41,505 nt of DNA, from contig JACSRE010000094.1 in the NCBI GenBank assembly GCA_014879945.1, positions 1 to 41,505 on the forward strand. The letters are read 5' to 3'. The notes under the pieces were generated by a model. The model saw only the letters and a list, made by a program, of their open reading frames with translations, made no database searches and was not told the origin of the DNA. Source of the DNA: Myxococcus sp. GTDB taxonomy: Bacteria; Myxococcota; Myxococcia; Myxococcales; Myxococcaceae. Below are positions 16,511 to 24,340 of this stretch, in pieces. The stretch's first letter is position 1; the number at the start of each line of letters is the position of its first letter. The translations under genes and the position numbers were made by a program.

Positions 16511-19500
16511 ATGTTTTCGCCTGGCATCGACGGCTTCACCTTCGACGATCTGCACCAGCCAGCGGGCCTCGAGCGCTTGTTCACGCGGTTCTGCATGGAG
16601 CTGCGAGCCCTCACGCCCGAGGTCGCCGCTCGGTACGACGCCTACCGCGCCGCGATGGCCGCCGGCCGGGCGCGCGGGGGACTGACGGCGCCGCAGGAGT
16701 CGGAGCTGCTGATCGACGTCGCCGCCTTCACCTCGAGGTTCGTCGCCAGGCTGTTCCGCGTCGAGCGCGAGCTGGGCATGCTGAAGACGCAGCTGACGGG
16801 CGAGCTCGAGCTCTTCGAGTTCAAGCGCGAGTTCGTCACCCGCCGCGTGTTCAAGAAGGGCGCCCTCGACCGCCCCAGGCGCGAGGAGCTGCCCGAGCTC
16901 GACGCCCGCATGGCGCTCTTGCTGCGCCTGGGCTTCGACGCCGAGCTGCCCCCGGCGCCCGAGGGCCACCCGCACCACGGGCCCGATCACGAGCGCGCCC
17001 TGGCCGAAGCGGTGATGACGTTGATGAACGTCGAGCGCCACTTCGCCGGGCAGAAGCCCGCCGAGCCGATGGTGGAGCGCTGGGGCCGGCTGCGCGCGGC
17101 GCTCGTCTCGACCGAGCCGGGCAAGGCCGCCTTCGGCTCCACCCTGCTGGGAGACGACCTCGCGCAGGTGCGCGGCCTGTTGGCGCTGGCCGACCGGTGG
17201 ACCTACGCGCGCGCCAGCTACACGCACACCTTCCACGGCTGGAGCACCATTCGCCAACCCAGGCCCGTGGTGGCCGACAAGCTGGTGGAGCTCAAGACGC
17301 CCGACCCGACGATGCCCGAGCAGTTCGAGGGGCCCGACGCGCACCTGCGCCGCCGTGACGGCTTCACGCTGACCGACCCGCGCTTCGGCCCCCGCGAGGT
17401 GATGAACGAGGTGGACTACTGCGTGGTGTGCCACGAGCGCGAGAAGGACTCGTGCAGCAAGGGCTTCAAGGAGAAGGACCCCGCGGCGGGCAGCACCTAC
17501 AAGAAGAACCCGCTGGGCATCGATCTCGCCGGCTGCCCCCTCGAGGAGCACATCAGCGAGATGCACGTGCTCAAGAGCCGGGGCGACTCCCTGGGCGCGC
17601 TGACCATGGTGATGCTCGACAACCCGATGTGCCCGGGCACCGGTCACCGCATCTGCAACGACTGCATGAAGGCCTGCATCTTCCAGAAGCAGGAGCCGGT
17701 GAACATTCCGCAGATCGAGACCAGCACCCTCACCGACGTGCTCGCGCTCCCCTGGGGCTTCGAGATCTACGGGCTGCTGACGCGCTGGAACCCGCTCAAC
17801 GTCAAGCGCCCCTGGGCCGCGCCCGCCAACGGCAAGACGGTGATGGTGGTGGGCATGGGGCCCGCCGGGTACACGCTCTCGCACTACCTCCTCAACGAGG
17901 GCTTCACGGTGGCGGGCATCGACGGCCTGAAGGTCGAGCCGTTCTCCGACGCGCTGACGGGAAAGAACGGCCACGCGCTCCAGCCCGTGCGCGACTGGCG
18001 GCAGATCGCCGCGCCGCTCGATCGCCGCATCCTCGAGGGCTTCGGCGGCGTCAGCGAGTACGGCATCACCGTGCGGTGGGACAAGTCGTTCCTCACCCTC
18101 ATCCACCTCACGCTGGCCCGCCGCGAGGGCTTCAAGGCCTACGGCGGGGTGCGCTTCGGCGGCACGCTGACGGTGGAGGACGCGTGGGCCCTGGGCGTCG
18201 ACCACCTCGCCATCGCCGCGGGCGCCGGCAAGCCGACGATGGTGAAGATGAAGAACAACATGCTGCGGGGCGTGCGCGCGGCGAGCGACTTCTTGATGGC
18301 GCTGCAGCTGACCGGCGCGTTCAAGAAGGACTCGCTGGCCAACATGCAGGTGCGGCTGCCTGCGCTCGTCATCGGCGGGGGCCTCACCGGCATCGACACC
18401 GCCACCGAGCTGTTCGCCTACTACCCGGTGCAGGTGGAGAAGGCGCTGGCGCGGCACGAGGCGCTCTGCGACTCCATCGGAGAGGGCGCGGTGTTCGCGA
18501 AGCTGAACCCCGAGGAGCTGGCCATCTACCAGGAGTTCCTCACCCACGGCCGGGCCATTCGCGCCGAGCGGGAGCGCGCGGCGAAGGCCCACGAGGCGCC
18601 CGACTTCATTCCGCTGGTGCGGAGCTGGGGCGGGGTGGCGCTGTGCTACCGGCGCAGCCTCGCCGAGTCGCCGGCGTACCGGCTCAACCACGAAGAGGTG
18701 GCCGAGGCGCTCGAAGAGGGCATTCGCTTCATCGAGCGGGTGACGCCGGTCGAGGCCGTGCCCGACGAGTTCGGCGCGGTGAAGGCGCTCAGGTTCGAGC
18801 GCATGACGACAACCGACGGGAAGCTCACTGGCACCGGCGCCTTCTACGAGCTGCCCGCGCGCACGGTGTGCATCGCGGCCGGCACGGCGCCGAACGTCAC
18901 CTACGAGCACGAGTACCCGGGCACCTTCAGGCTCAGCGACGACCGCACCACCTTCCGGTGCCACGTGGTGGAGGAGCGCGACGGAAGGCTGGCCGTCAGA
19001 GAGGTCGAAGAGCACGGCGACATCGGCCGCGACACCGGCTTCTTCACCTCGTACGAGAAGGACGGGCGCTTCGTCAGCTACTACGGAGACAACCACCCCA
19101 CCTACAACGGCAACGTGGTGCGGGCGATGGCGTCGGCGCGCGACGGCTTCCCCTCGGTGGTGAAGCTGTTCGAGCGCGAGCTGGCGGCGCAGACGGCCGC
19201 CGAGCAGCCGGCGCGTGACGCCGCCCGACGCAGCTTCTTCGAGCGGCTCGACTCGGCGTTCCTCGCGACGGTCGAGGCGGTCAACCGGCTGACGCCCACC
19301 ATCGTCGAGGTGGTGGTGAAGGCGCCCTACGCCGCGCAGCACTTCCAGCCCGGGCAGTTCTATCGGCTGCAGAACTTCGAGCGCACCGCCCCCATCGTCG
19401 AAGGCACCCGGCTCACCATGGAGGGCCTGGCCCTCACCGGCGCCTGGGTGGACAAAGAGAAGGGGCTGATGTCGACCATCGTGCTCGAGCTGGGCGCGTC

Positions 19501-20239
19501 GTCGCGCATGTGCGCGATGCTCGAGGAGGGGGAGCGGGTGGTGCTGATGGGGCCGACCGGCGCGGCCACCGAGATTCCACACGTCAAAGAGACCGTGCTG
19601 CTGGCCGGCGGAGGCCTGGGCAACGCGGTGCTCTTCTCCATCGGGCAGGCGCTGCGGGCGGCCGGGTGCAAGGTGCTCTACTTCGCGGGCTACCGACGGG
19701 CCGGGGACGCCTACAAGTTCGACGAGCTCGAGCGGTCGGCCGACCAGGTGATCTGGGCCGTCGACGCAGGCACGCCGCTTCAGGCGCGCCGGCCGGGCGA
19801 TCGCTCGTTCGTCGGCAACATCGTGCAGGCCATGGTGGCGTACGCGGAGGGCAAGCTCGGCCCCACCGGGCTCCAGCTCCAGGACGTCGACCGCATCATC
19901 GCCATCGGCTCCGACCGCATGATGAACGCGGTGAAGAACGCCCGTCACGGAGTCCTCAAGCCATTCCTCAAGCCCGAGCACTGCGCCATCGGCAGCATCA
20001 ACTCGCCGATGCAGTGCATGATGAAGGAGATCTGCGCCCAGTGCCTGCAGCGGCACGTCGACCCGCGCACGGGCAAAGAGTCGTTCGTCTTCTCGTGCTC
20101 GAACCAGGACCAGCCGCTCGACTCGGTCGACTTCGCGCACCTCGACATGCGGCTGCGGGCGAACTCGGTGCTCGAGAAGCAGGCCGACCTGTACTTCGCC
20201 TACTTGGTGGGCAAGCGCGAGGGGCTGCTGCGGGTGTAG
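16511..20239 (+). CDS. fused NfnB/GltD-like and NfnA/PyrK-like flavo-iron-sulfur oxidoreductase
   Basis: This 1242-residue cytoplasmic protein has three parts. Residues 1 to about 290 are a helical domain that I do not recognise. Residues about 300-900 are GltD/NfnB-like: cysteines C304, C307, C315, C342 and C374, C382, C385, C389 fit two [4Fe-4S] sites around GCPLEEHISEMH and GHRICNDCMKAC; GMGPAG at 448-453 and VIGGGLTG at 620-627 are the FAD and NAD(P)H Rossmann motifs. Residues about 908-1242 are NfnA/SudB-like: an FNR fold with AGGGLGN at 1032-1038, then INSPMQCMMKEICAQC and FSC, with C1169, C1175, C1178 and C1196 able to hold a [2Fe-2S] cluster. NfnAB and SudAB carry these parts on two subunits and exchange electrons between NADH, NADPH and ferredoxin or sulfur compounds. 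The fused protein probably does related chemistry; its actual substrates are unknown. Confidence 0.78.
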   Translation: MFSPGIDGFTFDDLHQPAGLERLFTRFCMELRALTPEVAARYDAYRAAMAAGRARGGLTAPQESELLIDVAAFTSRFVARLFRVERELGMLKTQLTGELELFEFKREFVTRRVFKKGALDRPRREELPELDARMALLLRLGFDAELPPAPEGHPHHGPDHERALAEAVMTLMNVERHFAGQKPAEPMVERWGRLRAALVSTEPGKAAFGSTLLGDDLAQVRGLLALADRWTYARASYTHTFHGWSTIRQPRPVVADKLVELKTPDPTMPEQFEGPDAHLRRRDGFTLTDPRFGPREVMNEVDYCVVCHEREKDSCSKGFKEKDPAAGSTYKKNPLGIDLAGCPLEEHISEMHVLKSRGDSLGALTMVMLDNPMCPGTGHRICNDCMKACIFQKQEPVNIPQIETSTLTDVLALPWGFEIYGLLTRWNPLNVKRPWAAPANGKTVMVVGMGPAGYTLSHYLLNEGFTVAGIDGLKVEPFSDALTGKNGHALQPVRDWRQIAAPLDRRILEGFGGVSEYGITVRWDKSFLTLIHLTLARREGFKAYGGVRFGGTLTVEDAWALGVDHLAIAAGAGKPTMVKMKNNMLRGVRAASDFLMALQLTGAFKKDSLANMQVRLPALVIGGGLTGIDTATELFAYYPVQVEKALARHEALCDSIGEGAVFAKLNPEELAIYQEFLTHGRAIRAERERAAKAHEAPDFIPLVRSWGGVALCYRRSLAESPAYRLNHEEVAEALEEGIRFIERVTPVEAVPDEFGAVKALRFERMTTTDGKLTGTGAFYELPARTVCIAAGTAPNVTYEHEYPGTFRLSDDRTTFRCHVVEERDGRLAVREVEEHGDIGRDTGFFTSYEKDGRFVSYYGDNHPTYNGNVVRAMASARDGFPSVVKLFERELAAQTAAEQPARDAARRSFFERLDSAFLATVEAVNRLTPTIVEVVVKAPYAAQHFQPGQFYRLQNFERTAPIVEGTRLTMEGLALTGAWVDKEKGLMSTIVLELGASSRMCAMLEEGERVVLMGPTGAATEIPHVKETVLLAGGGLGNAVLFSIGQALRAAGCKVLYFAGYRRAGDAYKFDELERSADQVIWAVDAGTPLQARRPGDRSFVGNIVQAMVAYAEGKLGPTGLQLQDVDRIIAIGSDRMMNAVKNARHGVLKPFLKPEHCAIGSINSPMQCMMKEICAQCLQRHVDPRTGKESFVFSCSNQDQPLDSVDFAHLDMRLRANSVLEKQADLYFAYLVGKREGLLRV

Positions 20240-20280
20240 CCAGCGCCTGAATTTCCGGGCGCGCTCGCCGTCGGTGCGCC

Positions 20281-21762
20281 GTGCTCCGCCTGGCGTGCCT
20301 CGTCCTCCTGCTGTCGAGCGCGTGCGGGCTGCGGCAGGCCAGGCTCGAGCGCGCGACCGAGCGTGTGTCAGGCCAACGCGCCGACCCCCGCTGTGGACCG
20401 GTCGGCCTCCGCCGCGCCGCGCTCGGGAGCCGCTGGGGCGAGTCCCTGCGCGTGCACGTCAAGACGACGACGCCGCTGTCGGGCGAGGCGCGGGTGCACG
20501 TAGGCGCCCGGCCGTCCCCCCTCAAGGCGTTCTCGGTCACGAAGGACGAGGTCGTCTTCGAGGCGAGCTGGCCGAACGAGAAGCTGAGCGTGCCCTCGGG
20601 GCTGGAGAAGGGCGTGGTGCTCGACGTGACGTTGACCGGCCTCTCGACGCCGAGCGGTGACTGCGAGGGCATCGCGTTCACCGTCGAGCAGGGCGCCTTC
20701 CATCCCTCGGTTGACGAGGCGGCGTGGGTCGCCGAGCTGGTGCGCCGTGGCGGGCCCGACGTCGACGCGTGGCGGGCGCAGCAGACGCCGAAGCCCAGCC
20801 CCCGAGTGACGGTGGCCGCCGCGGCTCCGCGACCGCCGCCGATGCCGCGGGCGCCACTTCGCGTCACGCCCGTCGTCGCAGCGCGTGGCTCCGACGAGCG
20901 CGAGTGGGCGCGGTGGGTCGGCGAAGAAGCCACCGGCGCCGACGCGCTGCGGTGGGCCGAGTGGCCGATGGCGAACATCATCAAGAACGCGGGCGAAGGC
21001 TCGGCGCTGGGCCGAGGCGCGTGGGTGGTGCTGACCAGCCGCGGCGACGACGTTCGCGCCAACACCGAGGCCGCCGCCGCGCACTACCAGGTGCCGCCCC
21101 CTCGCACGGCGCGCGAGCTCGAGCAGTTGCTCACCATCATTCGCAGCGAGGTCGAGACCGACGACGCCGCGATGCTCGCCCTCTTCGCCGGGCGTGAGGT
21201 GACGTTCGCCGCCCTGGCCCGGGCCGGCGCCTCTGCGCACCTCGACGCGCTGGCCGCGGCGCTCCCGAGGCAGAAGGCGCGCGCGGCCGAGGCCACCTCG
21301 CAGGCGTTGATGTTCAGCACCGCGTTCTCACTCTCCTGGCCGGTCGCGGCCACCACGCGGGTCTCGTCTCCCTTCGGCTACCGCGACCACCCGACGCTCG
21401 GCGGCGTGCGGCTGCACACGGGCGTCGATCTGCCGCTCCCCAGAGGCACCGAGGTGCGGGCCACGGCCTCGGGGCTGGTGGTGCGCGCTGGACAGGATCC
21501 GGTGAACGGGCGCTACCTCGTCATCGACCACGGCTTCGGCGTCACCACCGCGTACCTGCACAACACCGAGGTGCTCGTGAGCGAGGGCCAGTGGGTCGCC
21601 GCGGGCGCGCTCGTCTCGTCTTCAGGCAACACGGGACGAAGCACGGGCCCGCACCTGCACTACCAGCTGGAGCTCGAGCACCGGCCCGTCGACCCGCTGC
21701 TGTTCCGAACCACCCGCGACACCAGGTCGGAGCTCGTCGCGACCAACCACCCGCCTCACTGA
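20281..21762 (+). CDS. M23 (LytM) metallopeptidase lipoprotein
   Basis: The GTG start at 20281 is directly followed by a lipoprotein signal ending LLLSSAC, so C15 would be lipidated. Residues 30-170 form a soluble region without a known motif, followed by a Pro-rich linker near residues 170-195. A second soluble region precedes the C-terminal M23 domain. There the zinc ligands are visible: H379 and D383 in RLHTGVDLP, and H460 in GPHLHYQLEL with catalytic H458. The FGYRDHP opening and YLVIDHGFG are family hallmarks. With all residues intact it is probably an active peptidoglycan endopeptidase in the periplasm. It lies 41 bases after the oxidoreductase gene and overlaps the cupin gene tail to tail by 7 bases. 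Length is 493 residues. Confidence 0.88.
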   Translation: MLRLACLVLLLSSACGLRQARLERATERVSGQRADPRCGPVGLRRAALGSRWGESLRVHVKTTTPLSGEARVHVGARPSPLKAFSVTKDEVVFEASWPNEKLSVPSGLEKGVVLDVTLTGLSTPSGDCEGIAFTVEQGAFHPSVDEAAWVAELVRRGGPDVDAWRAQQTPKPSPRVTVAAAAPRPPPMPRAPLRVTPVVAARGSDEREWARWVGEEATGADALRWAEWPMANIIKNAGEGSALGRGAWVVLTSRGDDVRANTEAAAAHYQVPPPRTARELEQLLTIIRSEVETDDAAMLALFAGREVTFAALARAGASAHLDALAAALPRQKARAAEATSQALMFSTAFSLSWPVAATTRVSSPFGYRDHPTLGGVRLHTGVDLPLPRGTEVRATASGLVVRAGQDPVNGRYLVIDHGFGVTTAYLHNTEVLVSEGQWVAAGALVSSSGNTGRSTGPHLHYQLELEHRPVDPLLFRTTRDTRSELVATNHPPH

Positions 21763-22181
21763 GCGCCGGGCTGCCAGCCGGGCGGCGCGAGCTCGAAGTG
21801 ACGGAACTCGAAGCCAGGGGCGACGGTGCAGCTGACCAGCGTGTACTCACCGGTGGTGCGCGCGGCCTGCCACGCGCCGGCGGGGACGATGGCCTGCGGG
21901 CGCTCGCCGTGCAGGAGGCCCGGCCCCAGCCGCACCGTGCGTGACGTCTTCCCGTCCTCCGAGAGCCCCAGCTCGAGGGGCGCGCCGGCGTGGAAGAACC
22001 ACACCTCGGCGGCGTCGACCCGGTGCCAGTGCGAGCGCTCGCCGCCCTTCAGCAGGAAGTAGATGGCGGTGGAGTGCGCGCGCCCGTTCGTGGTGGCGGG
22101 GTCGCGAAACGTCTCGACGTACCAGCCGCCCTCGGGGTGCTTCTCGAGGCGAAGCTCGCCGATGATCTCATCGGCAGTCAT
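21756..22181 (-). CDS. DUF985 (cupin_5) family protein
   Basis: This 141-residue protein (from ATG 22181) is a single cupin barrel of the DUF985 type. The features are ELRLEKHPEGGWYVETFRD, then GGERSHWHRVDAAEVWFFHAG and PAGAWQAARTTGEYTLVSC. The histidines in SHWHR and the acidic residue a few positions later are likely metal ligands. Family members have been linked to sugar or nucleotide-sugar related enzymes, but no reaction is certain. A GTG at 22190 overlaps the stop of the sugar kinase as GTGA and, with the GGGGG just upstream, is a credible alternative start adding three residues. It is the last gene of the long minus-strand operon. Confidence 0.83.
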   Translation of the reverse strand: MTADEIIGELRLEKHPEGGWYVETFRDPATTNGRAHSTAIYFLLKGGERSHWHRVDAAEVWFFHAGAPLELGLSEDGKTSRTVRLGPGLLHGERPQAIVPAGAWQAARTTGEYTLVSCTVAPGFEFRHFELAPPGWQPGAQ

Positions 22182-22186
22182 GGCCG

Positions 22187-23170
22187 TCACCGCGCCCCCG
22201 CCGTGTGGAGCTGGTCCAGCGTGGGCAGGCCCGCGACCGCGCCCAGCTTCGTCACCACCCGAGCGCCCACGACGCACCCGAAGTGCGCGGCGTCTTCGAC
22301 GTCATCGAACGACAGGGCCATCAACTCCTCGCGCGTGCCGGCGAGCGCAGCCAGCGTCGTCAGCAGCCCCGAGGTGAAGCCGTCTCCCGCGCCGGTGGTG
22401 TCGACGACCTTCACCTTCGGCGCCGGCACCTGCTGGGTCTGTCCCCGAAACCGAAACGTCGCGCCCTTCGCGCCCTGCGTCACCACCGCGAGCGGCACGC
22501 CGAGCTCCTCGAGCGCCAGGAGCGCGTCCTCCACGTCGTCGGTGCCGGTGACGAAGGCGATCTCTTCGTCCGACAACTTCACGATGGCCAGCATCGGAAA
22601 CAGCTCGACCAGCAGCGCGCGCAACGTCTTCGGCTCGGGCCACAGGTGCAGGCGCAGGTTTGGGTCCGACGAGGTGAGCCGGCCGGCCTTGTACGAGCGC
22701 CGCACCGCCGCCGTCACCGCCGCGCGCGCCTTCGGCTGCAGGAGCGAGTTGGTGCCGATGTGCAGCACCCGCGCCGCGTCGAGCACCTTCGAGGCCCGCC
22801 TCGTGTCTCGCCCATCGAGGAACTGCTCGGCCGCCTGCGCCCGGTAGAAGGTGAAGGAGCGCTCGCCGGTCGCGGTGAGCGAGACGAAGCCCAGGCCCGT
22901 CTTGCCCTCGTTCGTGTGGCGCAGCGACGAGGTGTCGACGCCCTCTTCGTCGAGGCGCTGGCGCAGGAAGTGGCCGAACTCGTCGTCGCCCACCACGCCC
23001 ACCAGCGCGCTGCTGCCGCCGAGCCGCGCGACGCCCACGGTGACGTTCGCGGGTGCGCCCCCCAGGCACGGCGTCCACCGGGTGACGTCTCGCACCCGCT
23101 GCCCGCGCTTGTCGGGAAGAAAGTCGACCAGCGCTTCGCCCAGACACACCACGTCGTGACCCGTGCTCAA
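22187..23170 (-). CDS. PfkB family carbohydrate kinase (fructokinase-like)
   Basis: This 327-residue kinase phosphorylates a sugar or nucleoside with ATP. The N-terminal VCLGEALVDFLPD, the GGAPANVTVGVARLG motif for substrate binding, and the C-terminal anion hole and catalytic base in DTTGAGDGF are all intact. SSDPNLRLHLW corresponds to the D-x-N-x-R stretch common in fructokinases, and TQGAKGA is another family mark. The TTG start at 23170 overlaps the recO stop by four bases (TTGA) and is preceded by AGGTGGG, so translation is probably coupled. GTG at 23152 is an alternative. The substrate is probably fructose or another ketose, inferred only from the motif pattern. Confidence 0.87.
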   Translation of the reverse strand: MSTGHDVVCLGEALVDFLPDKRGQRVRDVTRWTPCLGGAPANVTVGVARLGGSSALVGVVGDDEFGHFLRQRLDEEGVDTSSLRHTNEGKTGLGFVSLTATGERSFTFYRAQAAEQFLDGRDTRRASKVLDAARVLHIGTNSLLQPKARAAVTAAVRRSYKAGRLTSSDPNLRLHLWPEPKTLRALLVELFPMLAIVKLSDEEIAFVTGTDDVEDALLALEELGVPLAVVTQGAKGATFRFRGQTQQVPAPKVKVVDTTGAGDGFTSGLLTTLAALAGTREELMALSFDDVEDAAHFGCVVGARVVTKLGAVAGLPTLDQLHTAGAR

Positions 23171-23904
23171 TCCGTACCCACCTGTTCCATGAAGTCGACT
23201 GAGTTCAGCTTTCGGCCGAGGTGGTGCGCGATGAAGACGTTCAACAGCTCCCGCGCCCGCGCGCGCGTCTCGGCCGGCAGCGGCGTTCGTTCGCCGGCCT
23301 GCAACCGCGAGAGCGCCTCGACGACCTGCGCCGACACCGGAAACCCGCCCGCCACCCTCGTCGAGCACGGCAGGCACAACACCCCACCGTGCGAGGGGTC
23401 GAACCGCGGCCGCTCGCCCGTCGGCTCTCCGCACAGCGCGCACGGCGCGAAGCTGGGCATGAAGCCCGCCTGCGCCAGGGCGTCGAGCTCGAAGAGCAGC
23501 AGCGACGTCGGGCCCGCCTCTTTCGCGTCGAGCTTCTGCAGGTAGTCGCGCAGGCCGTCGAAGAGCTGGGTGTGCGGCTCCTGGTCGCGGGTCAGCTCGC
23601 GAATCAGCTCGAGGCAGTACATCAGCCGGGCGATGCGCGGCAGATCGTCACGGAGCCGATGAAAGCTCTGCACGATGTCGGCGCCGTCGAGCCGAAACAC
23701 CTCACCGCGGCGCTCCACCAGCTGCGCCCTCAAGTGGGTGCCCGCCTCGAGCGCACCCGCGAACCGGCGCTTCGACTTGCGGGCGCCCGCCGCGAAGGCC
23801 GAGAGCCGGCCCCTGCCGCGGGTGAAGAGCGTGACGATGCGATCGGCCTCGCCGTAGTCGATGGTCGAGAGCACCAGCGCCTCGTCGACGATGGCCAGGC
23901 TCAC
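23167..23904 (-). CDS. recO: DNA repair protein RecO
   Basis: RecO loads RecA onto single-stranded DNA together with RecR in the RecF pathway. The N-terminal OB-fold region is visible (VDEALVLSTIDYGEADRIVTL, then GRGRLSAFAAGARKSKRRF with its basic DNA-binding face). A helical domain follows (ARLMYCLELIRELT), and a zinc site with C155, C158, C177 and C180 (CALCGE, CLPC). Its 245 residues match the family length. The start is GTG 23904, whose GTGA overlaps the stop of the HTH gene by four bases; the longer open frame upstream lies inside that gene. It is embedded in an operon with membrane and lipoprotein genes, not with other repair genes. Confidence 0.93.
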   Translation of the reverse strand: MSLAIVDEALVLSTIDYGEADRIVTLFTRGRGRLSAFAAGARKSKRRFAGALEAGTHLRAQLVERRGEVFRLDGADIVQSFHRLRDDLPRIARLMYCLELIRELTRDQEPHTQLFDGLRDYLQKLDAKEAGPTSLLLFELDALAQAGFMPSFAPCALCGEPTGERPRFDPSHGGVLCLPCSTRVAGGFPVSAQVVEALSRLQAGERTPLPAETRARARELLNVFIAHHLGRKLNSVDFMEQVGTD

Positions 23905-24338
23905 CGAAGGCCCCACGCCGCGCGATGCACGAAGACCCACGCGCCATGGAGCAGGAACCACAACACGCCCGACGCGAGGCCGGCCGCCAGCACCGCCAAC
24001 GCCGTCTGCGCCTGCGCCCAGCGCGCCGTCTCGAGCGCGTGGGGGTCGAACGCGACTGCTCTGGGCGCCTCGGCGAGCCGATCGAACCGCGAGAGCGTCT
24101 CTTCCACCGGCAGCCCCACCGCGGTGGCGTAGGTGCGCAGGGCGTTGACGACGAAGACGCGCTCGGGCCACTTCTCGGTCTCGCCGTCTTCGATGGCGCC
24201 GACCAGCAGCGAGGGCAGCCTGGTGGCCTTCACCAGCTCGGAGCGCGAGAGGCCACGGCGCTCCCGGTGTGAGGCGAGGTACCTGCCGAACTCGAGCCGC
24301 GCCTGCTCGGCAGACGGCGTGGGGCCTTCGACGTCCAC
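23901..24338 (-). CDS. small RodZ-like HTH protein with C-terminal membrane helix
   Basis: The GTG at 24338 gives 145 residues; the track beyond it belongs to the upstream gene in another frame. Residues about 17-75 form a helix-turn-helix of the HTH_25/XRE type (FGRYLASHRERRGLSRSEL, then TRLPSLLVGAIEDGE and TYATAVGLPVEE). A hydrophobic segment near the C terminus (ALAVLAAGLASGVLWFLL) would anchor it in the inner membrane, with only a short tail outside. RodZ has the same cytoplasmic HTH plus one helix but also a long periplasmic domain, missing here. It may be a short RodZ-like cytoskeletal or scaffold protein and not a DNA-binding regulator. It begins 2 bases after the Tgl-like gene and overlaps recO by 4. 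Confidence 0.8.
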   Translation of the reverse strand: MDVEGPTPSAEQARLEFGRYLASHRERRGLSRSELVKATRLPSLLVGAIEDGETEKWPERVFVVNALRTYATAVGLPVEETLSRFDRLAEAPRAVAFDPHALETARWAQAQTALAVLAAGLASGVLWFLLHGAWVFVHRAAWGLR

Positions 24339-24340
24339 GC

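Noticed and set aside
16412-20140. A 1242-codon open frame on the minus strand opposite the redox fusion gene.
   Set aside because: It is an artefact of high GC in third positions. Its product is a His/Arg/Val/Glu-rich string without any domain, while the plus strand has clear FAD, NAD and Fe-S motifs.
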